Source of the DNA: Syntrophomonas sp.
GTDB lineage: Bacteria > Bacillota > Syntrophomonadia > Syntrophomonadales > Syntrophomonadaceae
NCBI GenBank assembly: GCA_028693695.1
Contig: JAQUUV010000070.1
Location: 1-9,166 of the forward strand
DNA: 9,166 nt
Direction: 5' to 3'
Shown here: positions 1-6,424 of the stretch, piece by piece
How positions within the stretch are numbered: the first letter of the stretch is position 1
Layout of the letters: each line of letters begins with the position of its first letter
Position numbers and translations under genes: made by a program
The notes under the pieces: generated by a model
Told to the model about the DNA's origin: nothing
Seen by the model: the letters and a program-made list of their open reading frames with translations, nothing else
Databases searched by the model: none

Positions 1-332
1 TTTACCTGCACATCGAATCCCCTGACGAGGCCGGCCATCAGGGAGAATTAGAAAAAAAGATTTGGGCTATTGAGCAAATTGATCAGGAAGTAATAGGGCT
101 AGTAATATCTGAATTGAATGATTTTGATGATATTCGGGTTTTGGTTCTACCTGATCATCCTACTCCCCTATCGCTTCGCACCCACACCAGCGAGCCGGTG
201 CCTTTTATGTTATTTGATAAGAATAATCCGTTAGAGTCAGGAATCATCAAATATGATGAAGAAACTGCTCTCCAGGGCCATTTCTTTGATAATGGGTACG
301 AATTAATGGATTACTTTATTCTCGGCAAGTAA
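1..332 (+). CDS. ApgM-type phosphoglycerate mutase homologue / proposed homoserine kinase, 3' end only
   Basis: C-terminal ~109 residues of a gene entering from the left; the frame is open from base 3, so the first methionine (base 114) is internal. It shows metal-binding signatures of the alkaline-phosphatase superfamily as found in archaeal-type, cofactor-independent phosphoglycerate mutase (ApgM): HIESPDEAGH at bases 12-41, LPDHPTP near 150, then RTHTSEPVPFM. Known of the family: the bacterial branch often sits beside threonine-pathway genes and was proposed as a non-orthologous homoserine kinase (TIGR02535), making O-phosphohomoserine. Here its neighbour is threonine synthase, which consumes that compound, so the threonine role is favoured by context; plain phosphoglycerate mutase remains possible. 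The two genes converge, so they are not one operon. Family assignment is firm, the reaction is not. Confidence 0.85.
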   Translation, partial: YLHIESPDEAGHQGELEKKIWAIEQIDQEVIGLVISELNDFDDIRVLVLPDHPTPLSLRTHTSEPVPFMLFDKNNPLESGIIKYDEETALQGHFFDNGYELMDYFILGK

Positions 333-342
333 AACTGAATAA

Positions 343-399
343 GGGGCGGTTCTGTCGTTCACTTTGCAAAGCGAATGATAGAACCGCCCCTATGTTTTT
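343..399. terminator. Shared bidirectional terminator hairpin
   Basis: An 18-bp stem (arms 343-360 and 373-390, two G-T pairs, GC-rich base GGGGCGG) with a 12-base loop lies between the converging stop codons. On the plus strand it is followed by TATGTTTTTA; on the minus strand by TTATTCAGTTTTA, a poorer U-tract. It probably ends both transcripts. Confidence 0.8.
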
Positions 400-1903
400 A
401 GCGATGTAACTTTAGGTACTCCAGTACTGTTTCCCCCATAGCCTCTTTTGAACTTACCTTCTTATGCAAGACTGGCCGCTGATCCAGATTTCTAATGCCT
501 GCTGGTATAGTAATGCCCGTATATTCCGAAAGTATTTTCAGGATAGCAAACTCGTCCTGCCCCGCTATTAGTTCTGGCTTCAGAATGGCCTCGGCTACAC
601 TTTTACCAAACTTGAAAGGGCTGGCGGTTGAAGCAATGATGGTTGGAGTTTTATCGCCGGTGTTTAGGACATATTTGTCATAAACATTACGTGCCACTGC
701 TGTGTGGGTATCTAATAAATAAGCATCCTCTTCCCAGGTGCTGCGAATTGTCTGCTGGGTCTCCTCGTCGGAAGAGAAATCGGCCCAAAACAAGCTTCCT
801 ATCTTATCAAAAGTAGCATGGTCAACCTGATATTTACCTTCCTTTTTCAACTCCTCCATCCAATTCGATACTGCTGTGGCATCATGCCCCGTAATTTCGT
901 AAAGCAATCTTTCCAGATTAGATGAGATTAAAATATCCATAGAGGGCGATAGAGTTTTCGCAAAGCTTCTGTTTCGATCGTACCCCCCTGTGCGTATAAA
1001 TTCAGTCAAGACATTGTTAGCATTGGACGCACAGATCAGGCGATTAATGGGCACACCCATTTGACCTGCATAATAAGCTGCTAATATGTTGCCGAAGTTA
1101 CCCGTTGGCACTACCACATTTATTGCTTCCCCGCTTTTCAATTGCCCGCTCACCTGCAAATCAACGTAGGCGGAAACATAGTAAACAATCTGCGGCAGCA
1201 GCCTACCCCAATTTATGGAATTGGCTGAAGACATCTTCATTCTATGCTGAGCCAGGGTTGCAATGAAGGACTGGTCAGCAAATATCTTTTTGACTCCATT
1301 CTGAGCATCATCAAAATTGCCTTCCACCGCAGCGACGAAAACATTAATCCCGGTCTGGGTTATCATCTGCCTTTTCTGGACCTCACTTACCCCATCCTGG
1401 GGGTAAAATACCATTATTTTCACCCGTTCTATGTCTTTAAATCCCTCTAAAGCCGCCTTGCCGGTATCTCCTGACGTAGCCACCAGTATCACGATTTCGT
1501 CTTCTTCCCCGGTTTTTTCCGCGCTGGCGACCAACAGGTATGGCAATAGCTGTAAGGCCATATCCTTAAAAGCTCCAGTAGGCCCATGCCAAAGTTCTTG
1601 AATGTAAACCCCCTCAGCAATTCGCACCAAAGGAGCAATACGTTCATCGTCAAAACTTTGAGCGTTATATGCACCATTAACGCAGTTTCTTATATCTTCA
1701 TCGGAAAAATCTTGTAAATAGTAAGCCAGTATTTCACAGGCTCTTTCCTGGTAAGTCTGTTCTGCCATCCTTCGCCAGGCCGATTCGGTAATTTTAGGTA
1801 TAAAATCAGGAACAAATAGTCCCCCATCCGGTGAAATGCCCATTTTTATAGCCTCTGCCGCAGTGATTGAGGAACATTTCCCCCTGCTGCTAGTATATTT
1901 CAC
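398..1903 (-). CDS. thrC: Threonine synthase
   Basis: PLP-dependent cytoplasmic enzyme that converts O-phosphohomoserine to threonine. The 501 residues match the long, E. coli/yeast-like class in length. Visible motifs in order: SPDGGLFVP at residues 24-32; GPTGAFKD at 107-114, where Lys113 should be the Schiff-base lysine; ATSGDTGKAALEGF at 142-155; and the phosphate-binding PTGNFGN at 266-272. Start is GTG at 1903-1901, with GAGGGGG seven bases upstream (1911-1917). The gene is monocistronic in view: it diverges from the DUF2726 gene across 244 bases and converges on the ApgM-type gene, which may supply its substrate. A possible -10 (TAGAAT within TATAGAAT) lies near 1960, but no good -35 goes with it. 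No leader, T-box or riboswitch was recognised. The reading frame is intact. Confidence 0.96.
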   Translation of the reverse strand: MKYTSSRGKCSSITAAEAIKMGISPDGGLFVPDFIPKITESAWRRMAEQTYQERACEILAYYLQDFSDEDIRNCVNGAYNAQSFDDERIAPLVRIAEGVYIQELWHGPTGAFKDMALQLLPYLLVASAEKTGEEDEIVILVATSGDTGKAALEGFKDIERVKIMVFYPQDGVSEVQKRQMITQTGINVFVAAVEGNFDDAQNGVKKIFADQSFIATLAQHRMKMSSANSINWGRLLPQIVYYVSAYVDLQVSGQLKSGEAINVVVPTGNFGNILAAYYAGQMGVPINRLICASNANNVLTEFIRTGGYDRNRSFAKTLSPSMDILISSNLERLLYEITGHDATAVSNWMEELKKEGKYQVDHATFDKIGSLFWADFSSDEETQQTIRSTWEEDAYLLDTHTAVARNVYDKYVLNTGDKTPTIIASTASPFKFGKSVAEAILKPELIAGQDEFAILKILSEYTGITIPAGIRNLDQRPVLHKKVSSKEAMGETVLEYLKLHR

Positions 1904-2147
1904 TTGTTAACCCCCTCATAATACTCCTATACTTTCTCTACCAAACACTTACATTATTCTATAACGAAAACGCATTCGAATAAAGTGCTGTCCGTAAATT
2001 AACTATGAAATCCACCTTGCCAGATTTTTTTGCTCAGCTTTCCTGCTGAGAATAGAAAAAAGAAATATTTTTGTATATCATATAAAGAGCATGTATGTTA
2101 GCAATCTTTAGCGTCAACGCTTTAAATAAAATTAAGGAGGAAACTAA

Positions 2148-2693
2148 ATGGCTCAGTTAATAGGCATAATCCTTATTGTGGTTCTGATTAAGCTGCTGAT
2201 GGATTATATCAAACCAATCGTTAAAAAAAGCAAGCCCGCCCAGAATGGTGATTTTATTGATATCAGTGAAAAATGGATTAATGCTGATGAAATGCCTTAC
2301 CAAAAAAATGAATGCATCTTGGACAAGCGTGAACTGATAATCTTCCAAATGTTTCAGACCATTCTTAATGGAAGTAACTATAGCGTATATCCCCACCTGC
2401 GCTTGGCAGATCTTCTGAAGGTGCCCGCTGATACCCCCAATCGGCAGGAATATTTATTCCGAATAAAGGAGCGCAGCCTGGATATGGTGATCTTCGAATC
2501 AGCCCAGCTTAAGCCCTTGCTGGTTATTAAGCTGAAATCTCAGGATGATGGTAAGAAACAGCAGATAAACGACGAGTTTACCGAGAATGCCCTGAATACT
2601 GCCGGTCTGAAATCCATGAACATAAGTTTAAATAGCCCTCCCAGCAAAGAGCAACTTATTAGTAATCTACGTGGTTTAGGCTTGGAATTATGA
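2148..2693 (+). CDS. Membrane-anchored DUF2726 family protein with altered nuclease-like core
   Basis: 181 residues, ATG with a perfect AGGAGG seven bases upstream (2135-2140). Residues 3-19 form one hydrophobic helix and are followed by lysines, suggesting an N-terminal anchor with the bulk in the cytoplasm. From residue ~57 the pattern fits DUF2726 (restriction-endonuclease-like fold): LDKRELIIFQ, YPHLRLADLL at 81-90, then RIKERSLDMVIFES and LLVIKLKS. Asp112 fits the first acidic position, but where the family usually shows I-E-L-D and a nearby histidine, this protein has Ile-Lys128-Leu-Lys, so it is probably not a working nuclease. It is followed after 31 bases by the hydrolase gene, probably in one operon. 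Substrate and role are unknown; the fold call is by motif memory. Confidence 0.75.
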   Translation: MAQLIGIILIVVLIKLLMDYIKPIVKKSKPAQNGDFIDISEKWINADEMPYQKNECILDKRELIIFQMFQTILNGSNYSVYPHLRLADLLKVPADTPNRQEYLFRIKERSLDMVIFESAQLKPLLVIKLKSQDDGKKQQINDEFTENALNTAGLKSMNISLNSPPSKEQLISNLRGLGLEL

Positions 2694-2724
2694 AAATTAG
2701 CTCAATAAGCAAATGGAGGACAAA

Positions 2725-3624
2725 ATGCAATTAACCAAGATAAACGGCAATACCTATTACATACCTGCCCCCACTAACATAGGGGTATTTCAGTTCAAGG
2801 ATAAGTATACCCTGCTAATTGATACCGGGGATAACAACCAGGATGCCAGGAAAATCAGCGAAATAGTCCAGAGTAGCAACCTAAATATAAAATATATAGT
2901 AAACACTCATAATCACATCGACCATGCCGGTGGTAATGTATTCTTTCAGGAGCACTATCCTGGAAGCCTTATCTATGCTTCTGAGGATGAGAAACTGTTC
3001 CTGGAGAACGCTTACCTCTTCCCTATGTACTTGTATGGTGGCAGACCTGTTAACGAGCTATCCCGTCACTTCCTCAAGAGTAAAAAGCTCAGAATTGATG
3101 AAGTAATGACTGCCGGGACATGCAAAATTAATGAGGATAAATTTGAGATCATTCCCCTCCCTGGTCATGCCCGAGGACAAATAGGCATCGGCACCCGTGA
3201 TAAGGTATGTTTCCTGGGAGATTCCCTGTTTAGCCAAGAAATAATCGCCAAGTATTCTTTCCCGTTTCTCTTTGACATTAAGGATCAACTCAACACCTAT
3301 AAAACCATCGAGAAACTGGACTATGATTTATTTGTTATAGGACATGCCTCTCAAATCTACAATCCATCTGAAATCAAAGATCTGGTAAAATTCAACCAGG
3401 ATAACCTGAAGTATTACCTGAATCTGGCGTTAGATCTCTTTACCCAACCTCATACCCGAGAGGAACTGCTGGAAGAGATATGTATTCTAGAAGAACTACA
3501 GCTCGACTTTAAAGAATATTATTTCTCCCTCTCTACCATCGGAGCTATAATAGCCTATCTTCACGATCAGGAAGAATTAAACTACCAGATAGAAAACGGG
3601 AAGCTATATTATTACAAGAAATAA
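2725..3624 (+). CDS. Metallo-beta-lactamase-fold hydrolase
   Basis: 299 residues. The start at 2725 is chosen because GGAGG (2715-2719) lies five bases before it; the earlier in-frame ATG at 2713 overlaps that site and has no ribosome site of its own. All metal ligands of the fold are present (numbers counted from the upstream ATG): HNHIDH at 66-71, His152 in LPGHARG, Asp170 in FLGDS, and His211 in VIGHAS. This is a full binuclear-zinc set as in glyoxalase II and related hydrolases. The C-terminal ~80 residues are helical, acidic and family-specific, with a winged-helix-like look but no recognised name. Substrate cannot be read from sequence. Second gene of a likely operon with the DUF2726 gene; a terminator follows 22 bases after the stop. 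Confidence 0.9.
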   Translation: MQLTKINGNTYYIPAPTNIGVFQFKDKYTLLIDTGDNNQDARKISEIVQSSNLNIKYIVNTHNHIDHAGGNVFFQEHYPGSLIYASEDEKLFLENAYLFPMYLYGGRPVNELSRHFLKSKKLRIDEVMTAGTCKINEDKFEIIPLPGHARGQIGIGTRDKVCFLGDSLFSQEIIAKYSFPFLFDIKDQLNTYKTIEKLDYDLFVIGHASQIYNPSEIKDLVKFNQDNLKYYLNLALDLFTQPHTREELLEEICILEELQLDFKEYYFSLSTIGAIIAYLHDQEELNYQIENGKLYYYKK

Positions 3625-3646
3625 TAGACCAGTCTGTACAGTCTGT

Positions 3647-3678
3647 AACCCGTCAGGAATGGCGGGTTTTACTGTTTT
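3647..3678 (+). terminator. Intrinsic terminator of the DUF2726-hydrolase operon
   Basis: AACCCGTC / GGCGGGTT, 8-bp stem with one G-T pair (3647-3654 with 3661-3668), loop AGGAAT, followed by TTACTGTTTT. It lies 22 bases after the hydrolase stop. Just before it a 9-base unit, CAGTCTGTA, occurs twice in tandem (3630-3638, 3639-3647). Confidence 0.85.
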
Positions 3679-3776
3679 CAGGGTTATGGAATTGTTATAT
3701 TCCCTCGCCAAATTATTAGCGTGAATTTCATTTCACTAACATCTTGGGGTATCAGTGTTTAGGCAGAATAGGTAAA

Positions 3777-3805
3777 TTGACAATTTTTGCAACATGCAAA
3801 ATACA
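3777..3805 (+). promoter_or_regulatory. Possible promoter of the duplicated-repeat small protein
   Basis: A perfect -35 hexamer TTGACA (3777-3782) is followed 17 bases later by a poor -10, AATACA (3800-3805). The spacer holds an inverted repeat, TTTTGC-AACAT-GCAAAA (3785-3801), which overlaps the -10 and could be an operator. The leader to the start codon would be about 100 bases. The weak -10 keeps confidence low. Confidence 0.4.
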
Positions 3806-3909
3806 GAGGAAATCGTAAGTATTTCTCGAATACATATTGCTGTACACAACAACAGCTTTAAAATTAATGTGGGTAAATAGAGAGGCCTACTAGAGAGGAG
3901 GGAATGAAA

Positions 3910-4215
3910 ATGGCAATAATAGAGATAAACGAAAGTATTGCCGATTGGACTGAAAGCTATCTGCAAGATTTGGAGGTATTATACGGACCCTTCAATATGC
4001 ATCCCGAAATGACGATTGAAGAGGTGTGTGCGGAATGGAAAGACTGTTTCGCAGTAGATAGCCAGGTGAACGTAACGGTAGAGAGTCGGGATATCGTTGC
4101 ATGGAGCGAACCTTATCTGCTTGAATTCGAATCATTATATGGCCCATTAAACCTGCATCCTCAGTTGAATGTTGAAGAAGTTAATGAAGAAATGGTTCAA
4201 TTGTTTTATAAATAA
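3910..4215 (+). CDS. Small acidic protein made of two tandem repeats, function unknown
   Basis: 101 residues. AGGAGGG (3896-3902) is seven bases from ATG 3910 but one base from ATG 3904, so 3910 is taken as the start. Residues 10-47 and 62-99 align without gaps, 18 of 38 identical, period 52. The shared core is LYGPxNxHPxxxxEEV, preceded by W-x-E-x-YL and ending in Phe. Each unit reads as helix, Gly-Pro-Asn-x-His-Pro turn, helix. There are no membrane segments, signal peptide or full metal site; the only cysteines are Cys40 and Cys46, both in unit 1. Acidic residues dominate. It stands alone between two hairpins. I do not recognise the family; a small binding or adaptor protein is possible but not shown. 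Confidence 0.8.
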   Translation: MAIIEINESIADWTESYLQDLEVLYGPFNMHPEMTIEEVCAEWKDCFAVDSQVNVTVESRDIVAWSEPYLLEFESLYGPLNLHPQLNVEEVNEEMVQLFYK

Positions 4216-4302
4216 CTCTGGCATTATGCAGGGAGTTTCCAATGCTCTAATTCCTGACCAGCTAAATCGTCCCGGACGACTAGTGCACTTACCAATATAA
4301 TG

Positions 4303-4342
4303 GCAAATGTAGAGGAGGGGGCACACCCTCCTCTACATTTGC
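4303..4342. terminator. Perfect 17-bp hairpin between converging genes
   Basis: GCAAATGTAGAGGAGGG (4303-4319) and its exact complement (4326-4342) flank a 6-base loop GGCACA. It lies between the small repeat protein (plus) and the abrB-like gene (minus), where a shared terminator is expected. Neither side has a proper U-tract (CTACCTGTTT on plus, CATTATATT on minus), so termination is inferred from place and stem strength only. The right arm includes CCCTCCTCT, the exact complement of AGAGGAGGG in the ribosome site of the upstream gene (3894-3902). Confidence 0.55.
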
Positions 4343-4375
4343 TACCTGTTTAAACTCTATGAATTCAGACTATTT

Positions 4376-4432
4376 TTACACTGCTTGTTTAGTCAGTTCG
4401 CCAAGACATCCCATGCAAATATTTTTTCCTTG
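4376..4432 (-). pseudogene. Detached C-terminal tail of the AbrB-type gene (second half of a zinc knuckle)
   Basis: Directly after the TAA that ends the AbrB-type protein, the same frame stays open for 18 more codons, reading QGKNICMGCLGELTKQAV, then stops at 4376-4378. The Cys-x2-Cys in it (ICMGC) is the expected partner of Cys53-x2-Cys56 in the upstream part; the two halves together make a normal four-cysteine zinc knuckle of an ~83-residue protein. One base change (for example TAT or TAC to TAA) would explain the break. Read-through or sequencing error cannot be excluded. Confidence 0.7.
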
Positions 4433-4627
4433 TTAATTGACTACATCTTCGACATTATCGCAGAATATACAAGCTGGCTCATATTTCTTTAAGATTATTT
4501 TATCGCCATCAACATAGATTCCTAGCGCATCCTTTTCATTAATACCCATAGTCCTTCTAAGCTCAATAGGAAGAACAATTCTACCCAGATCATCAATTTT
4601 CCGTACTACTCCAGTTGATTTCATCAT
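4433..4627 (-). CDS. AbrB/SpoVT-type transition-state regulator, truncated
   Basis: 64 residues. The swapped-hairpin AbrB DNA-binding domain is complete: KSTGVVRKIDDLGRIVLP, ELRRTMGI, then KDALGIYVDGDKIILKKYEP. Known role: dimeric or tetrameric DNA-binding regulator of growth-phase or sporulation genes; targets here are unknown. After the domain come Cys53 and Cys56 (ACIFC), the first half of a zinc knuckle, and then a TAA at 4433-4435; the second half lies downstream in frame. The DNA-binding part may still work. Start: two adjacent ATG codons; GAGGGGG lies 8 bases before the first and 11 before the second, so MK (4624) is also possible. A strong promoter precedes it. Confidence 0.9.
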   Translation of the reverse strand: MMKSTGVVRKIDDLGRIVLPIELRRTMGINEKDALGIYVDGDKIILKKYEPACIFCDNVEDVVN

Positions 4628-4654
4628 TTATGAATCCCCCTCAAATATTATTTT

Positions 4655-4670
4655 ACGACAATTAACGACA
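4655..4670 (-). promoter_or_regulatory. Direct repeat over the transcription start, likely operator
   Basis: ACGACA occurs at 4655-4660 and 4665-4670 (TGTCGT twice on the minus strand), spaced ten bases, one helical turn. It lies just downstream of the -10, covering the expected start point near 4666. Position and phasing suit repression, perhaps self-control by the AbrB-type protein; that is inference. Confidence 0.4.
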
Positions 4671-4672
4671 CA

Positions 4673-4701
4673 AGTATACTACCAATACCATTATTAGTCA
4701 A
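4673..4701 (-). promoter_or_regulatory. Sigma-A type promoter of the AbrB-type gene
   Basis: On the minus strand TTGACT (4701-4696), a 17-base spacer and TATACT (4678-4673): five of six matches in each hexamer at ideal spacing. The leader to the start codon would be about 39 bases. Confidence 0.8.
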
Positions 4702-4842
4702 CTGAACCATCTATTTTCTCTTATGCAAATTAGTCAAATATATTCCTCAATGTTGGATCAGGTTCAAATTAAATATGGACGAGTTTATTAATAGAATTTA
4801 ATTAAATGAGCTTGGGGGGTACGGAATGTAAATGGATAAATA

Positions 4843-4869
4843 TCACAAAAGCAGAGATTACTCCCTGCT
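4843..4869 (-). terminator. Probable terminator of the 111-residue protein gene
   Basis: On the minus strand AGCAGGG-AGTAAT-CTCTGCT forms a 7-bp stem with one G-U pair, followed by TTTGTGA. It lies 37 bases past the stop at 4906. Short U-tract and modest stem. Confidence 0.45.
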
Positions 4870-4905
4870 CTCAAATTCCTTAATTAACTTATAAAACGAT
4901 GTATA

Positions 4906-5241
4906 CTAGACATCTAAAATGTTTAAAGCCTGTGGTATACAGCCCACCATTTTATCATACACCATCTGTAATGTGCTATGCTTCAAGTCTATAGAGGTTA
5001 TGCCAACATTGTTATAGCTTACTATCACCACAGTTTTAGTTTTCGTTAATTTTCTAACCATTACTGTAACACACTTGTAATAGTCCTCTAATTCTGCATA
5101 GCAATATGCAGGGTAGAAACAATAAACGTCCTTTCCCTTTCCTTGCTTCTCATATTTAGCCTTTCCAAATATCGATTTTAATAATGCCTCAATTTCTTTT
5201 TTGGTATCATCTATGTTCTTTTCTACTGTATATTTCTTCAA
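4906..5241 (-). CDS. Uncharacterised small cytoplasmic protein
   Basis: 111 residues if read from TTG at 5241-5239. The ATG at 5262 lies inside the ribosome site itself (GGAGGAGGAGG is read there as Glu-Glu-Glu) and has none upstream, while TTG 5241 sits eight bases after that site, so TTG is preferred. The protein starts MKKYTVEKNIDDTKKEIEAL, a charged helix, then KQGKGKDVYCFYPAYCYAELEDYY and a hydrophobic alternating segment (TKTKTVVIVSYNNVGITSIDL) that looks like beta strands, ending in a short helix. Four cysteines are scattered and do not form a clear metal site. No signal peptide or membrane span. I do not recognise the family. Single gene with a probable terminator; no convincing promoter was found. 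Confidence 0.7.
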   Translation of the reverse strand: MKKYTVEKNIDDTKKEIEALLKSIFGKAKYEKQGKGKDVYCFYPAYCYAELEDYYKCVTVMVRKLTKTKTVVIVSYNNVGITSIDLKHSTLQMVYDKMVGCIPQALNILDV

Positions 5242-5599
5242 TTTTGTTACCTCCTCCTCCATTCTACATGCTTATCTACAGCTTGCTTTAGGTTGGGGGA
5301 GCATAGCCAATCAGGATAAAGTAGTCGTTACGCTTCCCTATGCTTTTTCAAATACTAATTTTAATAGGCTGCCATGAGTGCCTGTGCCTTACCTCAACTC
5401 CCCAAGTCCAAACTACATAATAAATGCCAATCACGCACCGACGTCCGTCCTGTCTAAGCATACCAAACCACAAAAACTCCGCTGAAAGCGACGTTTAAAG
5501 TATCCTGAATTAACAAGGAACCCGTTATCAACAGGTTTTTCGATTGAATCAATGCTTAATCAAAATGTAATGTGTGTCCAATTTAGATGTAACGTATTT
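5242..5599. other. Gene-poor stretch with two plus-strand terminator-like hairpins
   Basis: No coding region is supported. Two hairpins face the plus strand although no plus-strand gene is seen: AGCATAG/CTATGCT (5300-5306 with 5338-5344, loop 31) followed by TTTT, and AACCcGTT-ATC-AACaGGTT (5519-5537, one mismatch) followed by TTT. A related unit, ATGTAAYGT, occurs at 5565 and 5587. A minus-strand open stretch near 5440-5515 reads FKRRFQRSFCGL but has no start or homology I know. It may hold a decayed gene or a small RNA; unproven. Confidence 0.35.
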
Positions 5600-6424
5600 T
5601 CAATTCAAATCTTTATTCTTTCCCTCTAATGCTAAAACCCGGTGGTCTTCTGTCAGTATTTTCATCTGGCTGATGGCAATGGCATTCAGCTTTCCCAGCC
5701 GTTCTGCCTGGGACATTCCTTCGCTGATGAATACGGCATTCAAATTTTCTAAATTGGAAAGACAAACTAACTGTGAAATATCGGCATAATCACGAATATT
5801 TCCTTTTAATTTTGCCTGTGCATCACGCCACTGTTTTGCCGTCATACCAAAGAGTGCGACATTCAAAATATCTGCTTCACTGGCATAAACATTTGTGATT
5901 TGGCGCTGGGTCAGTTCTGGTGGTATGAGATTTTCTTTAATGGCATCCGTGTGAATACGATAGTTAATTTTAGTAAGATTCCGCTTGATGTCCCAACCAA
6001 GCTGCTTATATTCTTCGTCTTTTAATCGTTGAAATTCTTTGATAAGGTACAGCTTGAATTGCGGAGAGACCCATGAGGCAAACTCAAAAGCAATATCCTT
6101 ATGGGCATATGTACCACCATATCGGCCTGCTTTTGCAATGAGCCCTTTCGAATTTGTTTTTTGTGTCCATTGCTTGACCGATAACACAAAACGATTCAGA
6201 CCGGCTTCATTTTTAATTCCCTCGAATTCGGGGGAATTAAAATCGGGATTATAAATTTCTTCCCATATGCCTAAAAATTCTATTGTGTTTTTATTTCTAA
6301 GCCATTTTTCAATAAGAGCCAGACCATTTTCAATATTCTTCACCATATCGGTTAATGATATGTAGTCCTTATCATCAAACACTACAACTGATATTTCCGT
6401 ACCATTGACATCAATTTTCGCCAT
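5600..6424 (-). CDS. KilA-N domain protein
   Basis: 274 residues starting MAKIDVNG. The start at 6424 is preferred over the ATG at 6448 because AGGTGG lies ten bases upstream inside that extension. The N-terminal ~130 residues are a KilA-N DNA-binding domain: DYISLTDMVK at 20-29, WLRNKNTIEFLGIWE at 41-55, then RYGGTYAHKDIAFEFASWV and SPQFKLYLIKEFQRLK at 101-135. The C-terminal half (ITNVYASEADILNVALFGMT, KQWRDAQ, NIRDYADISQL, then a helical tail) is the conserved part found with KilA-N in bacterial chromosomal copies. Such proteins come from phages, where related ones act as antirepressors or regulators; targets here are unknown. No phage structural genes surround it, so it is an isolated accessory gene. 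Frame intact. Confidence 0.9.
   Translation of the reverse strand: MAKIDVNGTEISVVVFDDKDYISLTDMVKNIENGLALIEKWLRNKNTIEFLGIWEEIYNPDFNSPEFEGIKNEAGLNRFVLSVKQWTQKTNSKGLIAKAGRYGGTYAHKDIAFEFASWVSPQFKLYLIKEFQRLKDEEYKQLGWDIKRNLTKINYRIHTDAIKENLIPPELTQRQITNVYASEADILNVALFGMTAKQWRDAQAKLKGNIRDYADISQLVCLSNLENLNAVFISEGMSQAERLGKLNAIAISQMKILTEDHRVLALEGKNKDLN

Noticed and set aside
495..1677. Several open frames inside thrC, on the plus strand and in another minus frame (495-683, 1244-1450, 1489-1677)
   Set aside because: They overlap an intact, clearly recognised gene in other frames and have no ribosome sites or motifs.
2033..2050. CTCAGC-TTTCCT-GCTGAG hairpin upstream of the DUF2726 gene
   Set aside because: Short stem, no T-run on either strand after it and no gene for it to terminate; A/T-rich flanks make chance likely.
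3736..3966. 76-codon minus-strand frame opposite the start of the repeat protein
   Set aside because: Low-complexity Leu/Cys/Ser composition and overlap with a gene that has a strong ribosome site and an internal protein repeat.
4806..4883. 25-codon plus-strand frame starting MSLGGTECKW
   Set aside because: No ribosome site, and it runs through the probable minus-strand terminator.
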